Shown here: positions 9,465 to 17,630 of the stretch, piece after piece
Numbering within the stretch: position 1 is the stretch's first letter
Layout of the letters: the number at the start of each line of letters is the position of its first letter
NCBI RefSeq assembly: GCF_046348265.1
Contig: NZ_JAXMEO010000012.1
Origin: Pelomonas sp937871895
GTDB lineage: Bacteria > Pseudomonadota > Gammaproteobacteria > Burkholderiales > Burkholderiaceae_C
Reading direction: 5' to 3' (one strand)
Length of the DNA: 64,000 nt
Notes under the pieces: generated by a model
Database searches by the model: none
What the model was told of the DNA's origin: nothing
What the model saw: only the letters and a program-made list of their open reading frames with translations
Position numbers and translations under genes: made by a program

Positions 9465-10166
9465 TCAAACGGCGCGACGCACCATGAGTTCCTTGATCTT
9501 GCCAATCGCCTTCGTGGGGTTCAGGCCCTTGGGGCAGACGTCCACGCAGTTCATGATGGTGTGGCAGCGGAACAGGCGGTACGGGTCTTCGAGGTTGTCC
9601 AAGCGCTCGTTGGTGGCTTCGTCGCGGCTGTCGGCGATGAAGCGGTAGGCCTGCAGCAGGCCGGCCGGGCCGACGAACTTGTCCGGGTTCCACCAGAAGC
9701 TCGGGCAGCTCGTGGAGCAGCTCGCGCACAGGATGCACTCGTAGAGGCCATCCAGCTCTTCGCGCTCGACGGGCGACTGCAGGCGCTCCTTCTCGGGCGG
9801 GATGTTGTCGTTGACCAGGTAGGGCTTGATCGAGTGGTACTGCTTGAAGAACTGCGTCATGTCCACGATCAGGTCGCGCACGACGGGCAGGCCCGGCAGC
9901 GGCTTGAGCGTGATGACGCCGGGCAGCTCGCGCATGTTCTTCAGGCAGGCGAGGCCGTTCTTGCCATTGATGTTCATGGCGTCCGACCCGCAGACGCCTT
10001 CGCGGCAGGAGCGGCGGAAGGACAGCGTGGGGTCCACGGCCTTGAGCTTGACCAGGGCGTCGAGCAGCATGCGCTCGTGGCCGTCCAGCTCGACCTCCAA
10101 GGTCTGCATGTAGGGCTTGGCGTCCTTGTCGGGGTCGTAGCGGTAGATCTGGAAGGTGCGCTTCAT
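9465..10166 (-). CDS. sdhB: Succinate dehydrogenase iron-sulfur subunit
   Basis: Electron-transfer subunit of complex II, 233 residues. All three cluster motifs are present: SCREGVCGSDAM for the 2Fe-2S ferredoxin-like domain, CILCASCSTSCPSFWW for the 4Fe-4S, and CHTIMNCVDVCPKGLNP for the 3Fe-4S site. It transfers electrons from SdhA to the ubiquinone site formed with SdhC/SdhD. It starts 17 bases after sdhA. Confidence 0.98.
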   Translation of the reverse strand: MKRTFQIYRYDPDKDAKPYMQTLEVELDGHERMLLDALVKLKAVDPTLSFRRSCREGVCGSDAMNINGKNGLACLKNMRELPGVITLKPLPGLPVVRDLIVDMTQFFKQYHSIKPYLVNDNIPPEKERLQSPVEREELDGLYECILCASCSTSCPSFWWNPDKFVGPAGLLQAYRFIADSRDEATNERLDNLEDPYRLFRCHTIMNCVDVCPKGLNPTKAIGKIKELMVRRAV

Positions 10167-10183
10167 GAGGTAGCTTTCCCGAC

Positions 10184-11950
10184 TTAGAAGGTACGGACTT
10201 TGGGCGGCACGGACTCGACGGTCAGCGGCTGCAGCTTGACCGGCTTGTAGTCAAGCCGGTTGCCCTCGGAGTACCAGAGGGTGTGCTTCATCCAATTGGC
10301 GTCGTCGCGGCTCGGGTAGTCGTTGTGCGCGTGGGCACCACGGCTTTCGGGGCGGGCAGCGGCCGAAATCATGGTGGCCTGAGCGGCCTCGATGAGGTTC
10401 TCGACTTCCAGCGCCTCGATGCGCGCCGTGTTGAAGACCTTGGAGTTGTCCTTCAGACCGATGCGACCGACACGCTCGGCAATCGCCTTGATCTTGGCCA
10501 CACCCTCGTCCATCGAGGCCTGGGTGCGGAACACGCCAGCGTGCTTTTGCATCGTGGCGCGGATGTCGTTGGCCACGCCTTGCGAGTACTCGCCGTCGCG
10601 CGCAGCGTCGAGGCGGGCCAAGCGGGCCAGCGTGCGGTCGGCCGAGTCGGCAGGCAGGTCTTTGAAGTTCTTCTGCTTGAGCGCGGTGTCGATGATGTGG
10701 TTGCCTGCCGCACGGCCGAACACCACCAGGTCAAGCAGCGAGTTGGTGCCCAGGCGGTTGGCGCCGTGCACCGAGACGCAGGAGCACTCACCCACGGCGT
10801 AGAGGCCATTGATGATGCTGTTGGGGTTGCCGTCCTTGGGCACCACCACTTGACCATTGATATTGGTCGGGATACCGCCCATCTGGTAATGGATGGTCGG
10901 CACCACCGGGATCGGCTCCTTGGTGATGTCGACGTTGGCGAAGTTGTGGCCGATTTCGAAGACGCTGGGCAGTCGCTTGAGGATGGTCTCGGTGCCCAGG
11001 TGGGTCATGTCGAGCAGCACATAGTCCTTGTTGGGACCGCAGCCGCGACCTTCCTTGATCTCCTGGTCCATCGAGCGGGACACGAAGTCACGCGGGGCCA
11101 GGTCTTTCAGCGTCGGGGCGTAGCGGGCCATGAAGGCCTCGCCATTGCAGTTGCGCAGGATCGCGCCTTCGCCGCGGCAGCCTTCGGTCAGCAGCACGCC
11201 AGCGCCGGCCACGCCGGTGGGGTGGAACTGCCAGAACTCCATGTCTTCCAGCGGGATGCCGGCGCGCGCCGCCATGCCCAGGCCGTCACCGGTGTTGATG
11301 AAGGCATTGGTCGAGGCCGCAAAGATGCGACCGGCACCGCCGGTGGCCAACAGTACGGTCTTGGCCTGGAGGATGTAGAGCTCTCCAGTCTCCATCTCCA
11401 GCGCGGTCACGCCGACCACGTCGCCTTCGGCGTCACGGATCAGGTCCAGGGCCATCCACTCGACGAAGAACTGCGTGCGGGCCTTGACGTTCTGCTGATA
11501 GAGCGTGTGCAGCAGCGCGTGTCCAGTGCGGTCAGCCGCCGCGCAGGCGCGCTGGACGGGCTTCTCGCCGTAGTTGGCGGTGTGGCCGCCGAAGGGGCGC
11601 TGGTAGATGGTGCCGTCGGCATTGCGGTCGAAGGGCATGCCGAAGTGCTCAAGCTCGTAAACGACCTTGGGCGCCTCGCGGCACATGAACTCGATGGCAT
11701 CCTGGTCGCCGAGCCAGTCCGAGCCCTTGACGGTGTCGAAGAAGTGGTAATGCCAGTTGTCCTCGCTCATGTTGCCGAGCGAGGCACCAATGCCGCCCTG
11801 GGCGGCCACGGTGTGCGAGCGGGTCGGGAAGACCTTGGACAGCACGGCCACATTGAGGCCGGCCTGGGCCAGTTGCAGCGAGGCACGCATGCCAGAGCCA
11901 CCGGCCCCGACGATGACCACGTCGAACTTGCGGGTTGCGAGCTTTGCCAT
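10184..11950 (-). CDS. sdhA: Succinate dehydrogenase flavoprotein subunit
   Basis: Catalytic subunit of complex II, 588 residues, oxidising succinate to fumarate. The FAD-binding fold starts with VVIVGAGGSGMRASLQLA; the flavin-linked His lies in TRSHTVAAQGG; substrate-site segments EFWQFHPTG, GCRGEGAIL and HGANRLGTNSLLDLVVFG are intact. Start ATG at 11950 (MAKLATRKFD) is preceded by GGAGG eleven bases away and lies 5 bases after the sdhD stop; a longer open reading upstream only overlaps sdhD. Confidence 0.98.
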   Translation of the reverse strand: MAKLATRKFDVVIVGAGGSGMRASLQLAQAGLNVAVLSKVFPTRSHTVAAQGGIGASLGNMSEDNWHYHFFDTVKGSDWLGDQDAIEFMCREAPKVVYELEHFGMPFDRNADGTIYQRPFGGHTANYGEKPVQRACAAADRTGHALLHTLYQQNVKARTQFFVEWMALDLIRDAEGDVVGVTALEMETGELYILQAKTVLLATGGAGRIFAASTNAFINTGDGLGMAARAGIPLEDMEFWQFHPTGVAGAGVLLTEGCRGEGAILRNCNGEAFMARYAPTLKDLAPRDFVSRSMDQEIKEGRGCGPNKDYVLLDMTHLGTETILKRLPSVFEIGHNFANVDITKEPIPVVPTIHYQMGGIPTNINGQVVVPKDGNPNSIINGLYAVGECSCVSVHGANRLGTNSLLDLVVFGRAAGNHIIDTALKQKNFKDLPADSADRTLARLARLDAARDGEYSQGVANDIRATMQKHAGVFRTQASMDEGVAKIKAIAERVGRIGLKDNSKVFNTARIEALEVENLIEAAQATMISAAARPESRGAHAHNDYPSRDDANWMKHTLWYSEGNRLDYKPVKLQPLTVESVPPKVRTF

Positions 11951-11955
11951 CGTCT

Positions 11956-12315
11956 TCAGAGCCTCCAAAGCACCTGGATCGCCCAACCGGCACAGCCGAG
12001 CAGCCAGAAAATCGTGAACACCTGCAGGGCCAGGCGGAGACCCACCGGCTTGACGTAGTCCATCCAGATATCGCGCACACCGACCCAGGCGTGGTACGCC
12101 AGCGAGAGGATGGTCACAAAGGTCAGCAACTTCATCCACTGCTGCGCGAAGATGCCCGCCCAGCGGTCATAGCCCAGCGGCGCCGGGCCCAGCAATTGCG
12201 CCAACAGCGCGACGGTGAAGAGGGCCATCAGGACGGCCGTGATGCGCTGGGCCAGCCAGTCGCGCAGCCCGTAGTGCGCGCCGACGACGAGGCGCTTGGA
12301 GCCAAAAGTGCTCAT
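11956..12315 (-). CDS. sdhD: Succinate dehydrogenase membrane anchor subunit D
   Basis: Inner-membrane anchor, 119 residues with three hydrophobic helices. The segment AYHAWVGVRDIWMDYVKP contains the expected haem b ligand His and the conserved Asp-Tyr near the quinone site. Lies between sdhC (21 bases) and sdhA (5 bases). Confidence 0.95.
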   Translation of the reverse strand: MSTFGSKRLVVGAHYGLRDWLAQRITAVLMALFTVALLAQLLGPAPLGYDRWAGIFAQQWMKLLTFVTILSLAYHAWVGVRDIWMDYVKPVGLRLALQVFTIFWLLGCAGWAIQVLWRL

Positions 12316-12336
12316 GCGATGGGTCTCCGAAAAGAA

Positions 12337-12765
12337 TCAGTACAGGCCGAAGAGCTTGGCGCCCAGCAAGGCGGTCAGCGCCAAGCTGATGGCCAACGTC
12401 GCCACAGCCGAGCTGTGCCCCTGCTGTTTGCTGACGCTGTGGGTGGCGTCCATCCAGAGGTGGCGCACACCGGCGCAGAAGTGATGCAGATAGCCCCAGG
12501 TGAGGCCAAGTACAACGAGTTTCACAAACCACGCGGGCGTCCCGGCCACGCCGGCGACGAAGATGTTGGTGAAGCCGTCGTAGGAGATTTCGGAGCTCAG
12601 ACTGGCGTCGAACATCCAGACCACGAAAGGCAGCAGCACGAAGATCAGCATGCCGCTGATCCGGTGGAGGATGGACACCACCCCTGCCGGTGGCAGGCGG
12701 TAGGACAGGATCTGGGTGACGTGAATATTGCGGTAGACCGGTCTCGCTTTGGTGGTGTCCGTCAT
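12337..12765 (-). CDS. sdhC: Succinate dehydrogenase cytochrome b556 subunit C
   Basis: Inner-membrane anchor of complex II with three helices. The N-terminal motif SILHRISGMLIF includes the Ser and Arg that line the ubiquinone pocket, and the HHFCAGVRHLWMD segment holds the haem ligand His. I chose ATG at 12765 over a TTG six bases upstream. It is the first gene of the sdhCDAB-sdhE-gltA operon. Confidence 0.94.
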   Translation of the reverse strand: MTDTTKARPVYRNIHVTQILSYRLPPAGVVSILHRISGMLIFVLLPFVVWMFDASLSSEISYDGFTNIFVAGVAGTPAWFVKLVVLGLTWGYLHHFCAGVRHLWMDATHSVSKQQGHSSAVATLAISLALTALLGAKLFGLY

Positions 12766-12803
12766 GTCCAAGCCTGTGCGAATCTGAGTGAAACCGAATG
12801 ATT

Positions 12804-12820
12804 CTAGGGCCAGCCCCTAG
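12804..12820. promoter_or_regulatory. Palindrome over the likely sdhC promoter
   Basis: CTAGGG and CCCTAG arms (12804-12809, 12815-12820) flank a five-base centre. On the minus strand TAGAAT (12806-12801) reads as a sigma-70 -10 element about 36 bases ahead of sdhC, so the palindrome overlaps it. No -35 at good spacing is visible. A regulatory role is inferred. Confidence 0.4.
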
Positions 12821-12835
12821 ATGCCCCATCCAAAA

Positions 12836-12850
12836 TGTTGCACCGCAATA
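12836..12850. promoter_or_regulatory. Weaker copy of the phasin-type operator
   Basis: TGTTGCACCGCAATA matches the upstream phasin operator TGCTGCACTGCACCA at 11 of 15 positions and lies 68 bases from the better copy at 12904. It is on the sdhC side of the divergent region. Function is inferred only. Confidence 0.35.
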
Positions 12851-12903
12851 GGGCGCCGCCGTAAGTTCCGAGACATCTGCCCGGTGCAGGCTCGCGCCGG
12901 CTT

Positions 12904-12918
12904 TTCTGCACTGCAACA
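12904..12918. promoter_or_regulatory. Phasin-type operator upstream of mdh
   Basis: TTCTGCACTGCAACA matches the phasin upstream operator (61015-61029) at 13 of 15 bases and contains the same CTGCACTGCA core. It lies 59 bases before the mdh ATG, probably within the mdh promoter. No regulator gene (many relatives have a GntR gene between sdhC and mdh) is present here. Confidence 0.5.
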
Positions 12919-12976
12919 TGCCGAATAAACTCGGCGGGTTTGCCTTTTCATCCCCATCACGTTTCGGAGTTCCCCC

Positions 12977-13963
12977 ATGAGCAAGAAACCCGTTCGCGTC
13001 GCCGTCACCGGCGCCGCCGGTCAGATCGGTTACGCCCTGTTGTTCCGCATTGCCTCTGGCGAAATGCTGGGCAAGGACCAGCCCGTGATCCTTCAGTTGT
13101 TGGAAATCCCCGACGAGAAGGCTCAGAACGCGCTCAAGGGCGTCATCATGGAACTCGAAGACTGCGCGTTCCCGCTGCTGGCCGGCATTGAGGCGCACGG
13201 CGACCCGATGACCGCGTTCAAGGACACCGACTACGCGCTGCTGGTGGGTTCGCGCCCGCGTGGCCCCGGCATGGAGCGTTCGGAGCTGCTGTCGATCAAC
13301 GGCGCCATCTTCACGGCCCAAGGCAAGGCCTTGAACGCCGTGGCCTCGCGCAACGTCAAGGTCCTGGTGGTCGGCAACCCTGCCAACACCAACGCCTACA
13401 TCGCCATGAAGTCGGCCCCCGACCTGCCGGCCAAAAACTTCACCGCCATGCTGCGCCTCGATCACAACCGCGCTGCCTCGCAGATTGCCGCCAAGACCGG
13501 CAAGGCCGTGGCTGACATCGAGAAGCTGGCCGTCTGGGGCAACCACTCGCCCACCATGTACGCGGACTACCGCTTTGCCACCATTGGCGGCCAGTCGGTC
13601 AAGGCCATGATCAATGACGAAGAGTGGAACCGCAACACCTTCCTGCCCACCGTGGGCAAGCGCGGCGCAGCCATCATTGCAGCTCGCGGTCTGTCGTCAG
13701 CCGCTTCGGCGGCCAACGCCGCCATCGACCACATGCGCGACTGGGCCCTGGGCACCAATGGCAAGTGGGTCACCATGGGCATCCCCTCGGGCGGCGAGTA
13801 CGGCATCCCCAAGGACGTGATGTTCGGCTACCCGGTCACCTGCGAGGGCGGTGAGTACAAGATCGTCCAGGGCCTCGACATCGACGCCTTCTCGCAAGAG
13901 TGCATCAACAAGACGCTGAACGAACTGCTGGAAGAGCAGGCCGGCGTCAAGCACCTGCTCTGA
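12977..13963 (+). CDS. mdh: Malate dehydrogenase
   Basis: NAD-dependent oxidation of malate to oxaloacetate; 328 residues. The dinucleotide site reads VTGAAGQIGYALLFRIASGE, the substrate Arg pair lies around GSRPRGPGMERSELL, and the catalytic His is in WGNHSPTMYADYR. It is the LDH-like MDH type of betaproteobacteria. It is divergent from the sdh operon with a 211-base regulatory gap and is followed by a terminator. Confidence 0.98.
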   Translation: MSKKPVRVAVTGAAGQIGYALLFRIASGEMLGKDQPVILQLLEIPDEKAQNALKGVIMELEDCAFPLLAGIEAHGDPMTAFKDTDYALLVGSRPRGPGMERSELLSINGAIFTAQGKALNAVASRNVKVLVVGNPANTNAYIAMKSAPDLPAKNFTAMLRLDHNRAASQIAAKTGKAVADIEKLAVWGNHSPTMYADYRFATIGGQSVKAMINDEEWNRNTFLPTVGKRGAAIIAARGLSSAASAANAAIDHMRDWALGTNGKWVTMGIPSGGEYGIPKDVMFGYPVTCEGGEYKIVQGLDIDAFSQECINKTLNELLEEQAGVKHLL

Positions 13964-13975
13964 CCGGTCGGCGGG

Positions 13976-14002
13976 GCCAAGCTGCCAAGCTGCCAAGCTG
14001 CC
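13976..14002 (+). repeat. 8-base tandem repeat
   Basis: The unit GCCAAGCT occurs three times in a row plus a partial copy, directly between the mdh stop and its terminator. Such a tract can vary in copy number by slippage; no function is evident. Confidence 0.8.
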
Positions 14003-14004
14003 TC

Positions 14005-14031
14005 AAGGGGGCGCCTTCGGGCGCCCTTTTT
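14005..14031 (+). terminator. Rho-independent terminator of mdh
   Basis: GGGCGCC (14009-14015), loop TTCG, GGCGCCC (14020-14026), then TTTTT. The T-tract ends on the last base of the convergent gene's stop codon complement. Confidence 0.9.
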
Positions 14032-14930
14032 CATGGCCGCTGCCGGCCAGGCCCGGATGCTGGCTCCGGCGGCATCAGGGCGCGCAGACGCTTGAGGTCC
14101 TGCGGCCGCAATAGGGCATCGTAGAAAGACTGCGCTTGCCGCCTCAGGTCCGGATTCGTAAACAGCGAATTTATGCGCAGGATGACGGCGGCACCTTGGG
14201 CGCCTTGATGGCAGCCAATGGCGAGTTGATGCAAGGACTCCTGCTGCGCGATCGGCCAGAACTCCAGGTCCGCTCCCTCCAGCCCCGCTTCGCGGCTGAC
14301 GAGGTCGGCCTCATAGGCCAGACCCAGCACCAGATCGGCATGGCCCGCGCGAATCATGCGAGCCAGCTTCTCGGTCGTACCCTCGCCGCTGATGAAGGTG
14401 AGATTGCTCCGGCCGCGCAGGCGGATCAGCAACGCATCCACCACCTGGCCATAGCTGCGCCCATCGGCCACCGCCACGTGCGCCGCCCCGCTGGTGATCA
14501 CGCGCTCCAGGTCAAGGCTGCCCTCGGGGCTGATGAACTTGCCGAGTGCCCCGAACTCGCGCCGCGTGCCGAAGGCGCCCGAGGGCAGCATGCGGACCAC
14601 GGGGACCGAGAAGCGCGTGAAAGCCCGGCGCTCGTCGGTGACGATCATGCCGGGCGAGCAGGCGCGGACGTCTGACTGGAGCGCCTGGTTGCGGCGCGGA
14701 ATGGGCACCTGGTCCACGCTGTGCAACAGGCCCGGCAGGTTGGGAATCAGCAGCTCCTGCAGCATGCGATCCAAAAAGCCCTTGGGCGACCCTGAGCGGC
14801 CTTGCTCCGCGTGCACAAAGGGCAACGAATGGATGACCCAGCGCACCTCAAGCACGTCCGCGCCCTCGGCCCGCACCCAGCCGGGCAGGCCCACGAGCAC
14901 CGCCACCACCAGGTACAGCCAGGCGCGCAT
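14031..14930 (-). CDS. Periplasmic substrate-binding-like protein, probably TIGR02285 family
   Basis: Exported protein of about 299 residues with the type II periplasmic binding fold seen in polar amino-acid binding proteins and in orphan relatives of betaproteobacteria. MRAWLYLVVAVLVGLPGW is a good signal peptide ending near VRA. Recognisable parts are the WVIHSLPF start of the mature domain, the CSPGMIVTDERRAFTRFS segment and the DGRSYGQVVDALL segment, which resemble the TIGR02285 family. No transport permease or kinase is adjacent, so it is not obviously part of an ABC system. Starts at 14996 or 15020 (the latter after AGGGGTGG) would only lengthen the N-terminus before the signal. Confidence 0.7.
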   Translation of the reverse strand: MRAWLYLVVAVLVGLPGWVRAEGADVLEVRWVIHSLPFVHAEQGRSGSPKGFLDRMLQELLIPNLPGLLHSVDQVPIPRRNQALQSDVRACSPGMIVTDERRAFTRFSVPVVRMLPSGAFGTRREFGALGKFISPEGSLDLERVITSGAAHVAVADGRSYGQVVDALLIRLRGRSNLTFISGEGTTEKLARMIRAGHADLVLGLAYEADLVSREAGLEGADLEFWPIAQQESLHQLAIGCHQGAQGAAVILRINSLFTNPDLRRQAQSFYDALLRPQDLKRLRALMPPEPASGPGRQRP

Positions 14931-15130
14931 GCCGCTACCGCACCAGCCGGCCCGCTGAACCCGCCTGGCGCCGCGTCTGGCGCTCTGATTGCTCATGGGA
15001 CTTGCGTCCGACCTGTCCATGCCACCACCCCTGAGGCCGACGCGCTCTGTGCCCGGCGTCGGCGATCCGCTTGGCTCGAGCTCATTGACGCCCGGCCGGC
15101 AACGCGGACCATACCCTACAGTTCTGCGCC

Positions 15131-16138
15131 ATGCACGCCACGCCACACCCCCGGGAAGCCCTGTTCGACGCGGGGGATCGCGGGCCGCAGTTGCCGGTCG
15201 TCGATCACTACTGTGGGGTCGAGGCCCGCATGCGCAAGAGCCTGGCCCTGCAGGCGGAGCGCGGCCCCGTGTTCGACGTCACGCTCGACTGCGAAGACGG
15301 CGCCCCCGTTGGCGGCGAAGCCGAGCATGCGGCCCTGGTGGTCAGCCTCGTCAACAGCGCCGACAACCACTTTGGCCGCGTGGGTGCACGTGCACACCCC
15401 TTCGACCACCCCTGCTTCGAGGCCGACGTGGACACGCTGGTTGGCCAGGCCGGCGAGCGCCTGGCCTATCTGATGATCCCCAAGGTGCGCGACGCGAGCG
15501 ACCTGGAGCGCGCGGCCGAGGCCGTCGCCGCCTGCCAAGCCCGCCATGGGCAGCAGCGGCCCTTGCCGCTGCAGGTGCTGATCGAGACCCATGGCGCCCT
15601 GCGCGAGGTGCAACGAATCGCCGCCCACCCGCGGGTCGAGTCACTGTCCTTTGGTCTGATGGACTTCGTCTCAGAGCACCGAGGTGCCATCCCGGGCTCG
15701 GCCATGAGCGTGCAAGGGCAGTTCGAGCACCCGCTGGTGGTGCGCGCCAAGCTGGAGATCGCGGCCGCCGCACACGCCTACGGCAAGGTGCCCTCGCACT
15801 GCGTGGTGACCGAGTTCAAGGACCGCGCCGCCCTGCAGGCTGCGGCGGGGCGGGCGGCCCAGCAGTTTGGCTACACACGGATGTGGAGCATCCACCCGGA
15901 CCAGATCCAGCCCATCCTTGACGCCTTCTCGCCCGCTGCCGCCGAAGTGGACGAGGCCATCGAGATCATCCACGCCGCCCAGTCGGCCGACTGGGCCCCG
16001 ATCCAGCATCGCCAGCGCCTGCATGACCGCGCCAGCTACCGCTACTACTGGCAGGTCATCGAGCGCGCGCACCGCACCGGCCAGCCGCTGCCCGTGGCCG
16101 CGCGCGAGCGCTGGTTTGCCGACACGAGCCTCGGGTGA
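15131..16138 (+). CDS. HpcH/HpaI-type CoA ester lyase (CitE-like)
   Basis: TIM-barrel C-C lyase of 335 residues related to citrate lyase beta chain and malyl/citramalyl-CoA lyases. Mg and substrate residues are visible in FDVTLDCEDGAP, LIETHGAL and the SFGLMDFVSEHRG segment; a C-terminal lid follows GYTRMWSIHPDQI. No citrate lyase alpha or gamma partner is nearby, so it works alone, most likely on a CoA thioester such as malyl-, methylmalyl- or citramalyl-CoA. Position between mdh and acnB suggests a TCA or anaplerotic side role. The start is the ATG that follows a 200-base divergent gap. Confidence 0.8.
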   Translation: MHATPHPREALFDAGDRGPQLPVVDHYCGVEARMRKSLALQAERGPVFDVTLDCEDGAPVGGEAEHAALVVSLVNSADNHFGRVGARAHPFDHPCFEADVDTLVGQAGERLAYLMIPKVRDASDLERAAEAVAACQARHGQQRPLPLQVLIETHGALREVQRIAAHPRVESLSFGLMDFVSEHRGAIPGSAMSVQGQFEHPLVVRAKLEIAAAAHAYGKVPSHCVVTEFKDRAALQAAAGRAAQQFGYTRMWSIHPDQIQPILDAFSPAAAEVDEAIEIIHAAQSADWAPIQHRQRLHDRASYRYYWQVIERAHRTGQPLPVAARERWFADTSLG

Positions 16139-16278
16139 AGCCCCCTCGACGCCGGCCCCGAGCCCGCAGGACAATCACAAACGGACAAGTTTGCTTACGG
16201 GGTTGGCGGGCCCGATGAACGAACATGAATCGCCCCCTCGCACTCTCCGCTTTCTTCGCCTCGCGCAAGGATGAACCC

Positions 16279-16809
16279 ATGACGTCGCTCCACACCACCC
16301 GCCTTTCGCTCGCCGCCGCCCTGCTTTGCGCCGTCGTCTCCGCCCAGGCCGAAACGCCTGCCAAGCCTGCCGCGCGCGCGGCCGTCAAGAAGCCCGTCGC
16401 TGCTGCCGCCGTTGCTGCGCAGCCGCCGGAGCTGAGCGAAGCCGGTGACGAGCAGCTCGCCGCCTTCCAGGCCGCCCACCTGGGCGACTACAACTGCGAG
16501 TTCAAGCAAACCGTTCAGCTGACGCCTTACGAGGGCAAGCGCGGCTACGTGACCGTGGTCTGGAACAAACTGCGCTACGTGATGAAGCCCGTGCTCTCGC
16601 ACACCGGCGCCCTGCGCCTGGAGGACGTGACCGGCCGCACGCTGATGATCCAGATCGCCAACAAGTCCATGCTGCTGGACGTGAAGGCCGGCCAGCGCCT
16701 GGTGGACGACTGCATCCACCCCGAGCAGGCCCGCATCATGGCCACCATCCGCGCTGCCCGTGAGGCCAACCCGGAAGCTGCAGGCAGCGGTCTCGGTATC
16801 GGCAAGTAA
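16279..16809 (+). CDS. Small exported protein of unknown function next to acnB
   Basis: Protein of 176 residues with a signal peptide (TTRLSLAAALLCAVVSAQA, cut before ETP) followed by an Ala/Pro/Lys-rich linker and a compact domain from about residue 50. Two cysteines, in YNCEFKQT and VDDCIHP, could form a periplasmic disulfide. ATG at 16279 is preceded by AAGGA at good distance; an upstream in-frame ATG at 16225 lacks this and would spoil the signal peptide. I do not recognise a characterised family, although similar proteins sit in this place in related genomes as far as I recall. No function is proposed. Confidence 0.75.
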   Translation: MTSLHTTRLSLAAALLCAVVSAQAETPAKPAARAAVKKPVAAAAVAAQPPELSEAGDEQLAAFQAAHLGDYNCEFKQTVQLTPYEGKRGYVTVVWNKLRYVMKPVLSHTGALRLEDVTGRTLMIQIANKSMLLDVKAGQRLVDDCIHPEQARIMATIRAAREANPEAAGSGLGIGK

Positions 16810-16867
16810 GTTCGGTGGCGGAAGTTTTGGGCCTGAATGGGCCCGCCGCCAGCCTGCTGCGACGACA

Positions 16868-16909
16868 AAGTATGCATAACTGATGCATACTTGAGCTTCC
16901 ATACTCAAG
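16868..16909 (+). promoter_or_regulatory. Palindromic operator of the vapBC pair
   Basis: Perfect ten-base arms AAGTATGCAT (16868-16877) and ATGCATACTT (16883-16892) with a five-base spacer, then a second inverted pair CTTGAG/CTCAAG (16890-16895, 16904-16909). The region is AT-richer than its surroundings and lies 21-62 bases before vapB. AbrB-type antitoxins usually repress their own operon through such sites. Confidence 0.7.
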
Positions 16910-16929
16910 CCTCGTCTGGAGGTGTTTCC

Positions 16930-17196
16930 ATGGAAGCCACCGTCGCTGAACGCGGGCAGATCACCCTGCCCAAAGCCGTCCGGGATGCCCTCGGGCTGAC
17001 CAAGGGCACCGTGCTCAAGGTCGAGATCGAGGGTGGGCGCGTCGTGCTGCGCAAGAACGTGGACGACGCCATCGCCAAGCTCAGAGGCCGCTTCAAGTTT
17101 GCCGAAGGCCACACCTCGACAGATGAGGTGATGCGCGCGCTGCGTGGCCGCGCCCCGGGCGACCCCTACCCAGCCCCCCAGGACGGCGAGGAATGA
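16930..17196 (+). CDS. vapB: AbrB/SpoVT-fold antitoxin
   Basis: Predicted 88-residue antitoxin. Residues 1-45 form a swapped-hairpin DNA-binding domain (VAERGQITLPKAVRDALGL, then KVEIEGGRVVLRK); the C-terminal tail would wrap the toxin. The start is fixed by GGAGG eight bases upstream of the ATG at 16930. It overlaps vapC by four bases (ATGA), the usual coupled arrangement. Confidence 0.88.
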   Translation: MEATVAERGQITLPKAVRDALGLTKGTVLKVEIEGGRVVLRKNVDDAIAKLRGRFKFAEGHTSTDEVMRALRGRAPGDPYPAPQDGEE

Positions 17197-17597
17197 TCGC
17201 TGTCGATTCCTCGGTGCTGCTGGACCTGCTTGGCGCCGATCCGGTCCATGGCGAGGCTTCGGCCCGCGCATTGGCCGACGCATTGGGCAGTGACGAGGTC
17301 GTGGTCTGCGAGGCCGTGGTCGCCGAAGTGCAGACCATGCTCGACACGCGCGACACCGTGATGGATGCGCTGACCGAATTCGGCATCCGTTTTGAACCCA
17401 TCCAGGAGGCGGCAGCCGTGCGCGCCGGCCACATGCAGCGCCGCTACCGTGATCGCGGCGGTCGGCGTGAACGTGTCGTGGCCGACTTCCTCATCGGCGC
17501 GCATGCGCTCCTGCAATGCCAGGCCCTCATCACCCGCGATGACGGCTTTTTCCGTGACTACTACAAGGGCTTGAAGCTGGTCGTGCCCAAGGCCTAG
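17193..17597 (+). CDS. vapC: PIN-domain ribonuclease toxin
   Basis: Predicted 134-residue toxin that cleaves RNA using metal ions. Acidic residues expected in the PIN active site are present: Asp5 (IAVDSSVLLD), Glu in CEAVVAEV, Asp in VVADFLIGAHAL and Asp-Asp in ITRDDGFF. All look intact, so the toxin is probably functional and held by the upstream antitoxin. The pair separates the small exported protein from acnB, 33 bases ahead of the latter. Confidence 0.88.
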   Translation: MIAVDSSVLLDLLGADPVHGEASARALADALGSDEVVVCEAVVAEVQTMLDTRDTVMDALTEFGIRFEPIQEAAAVRAGHMQRRYRDRGGRRERVVADFLIGAHALLQCQALITRDDGFFRDYYKGLKLVVPKA

Positions 17598-17630
17598 CCG
17601 CCCCCACCCGAATCTTTCAAGGAGAAGTCC

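Noticed and set aside
12167..13546. Minus-strand frame across sdhC, the gap and mdh
   Set aside because: Crosses real genes in other frames and shows no domain.
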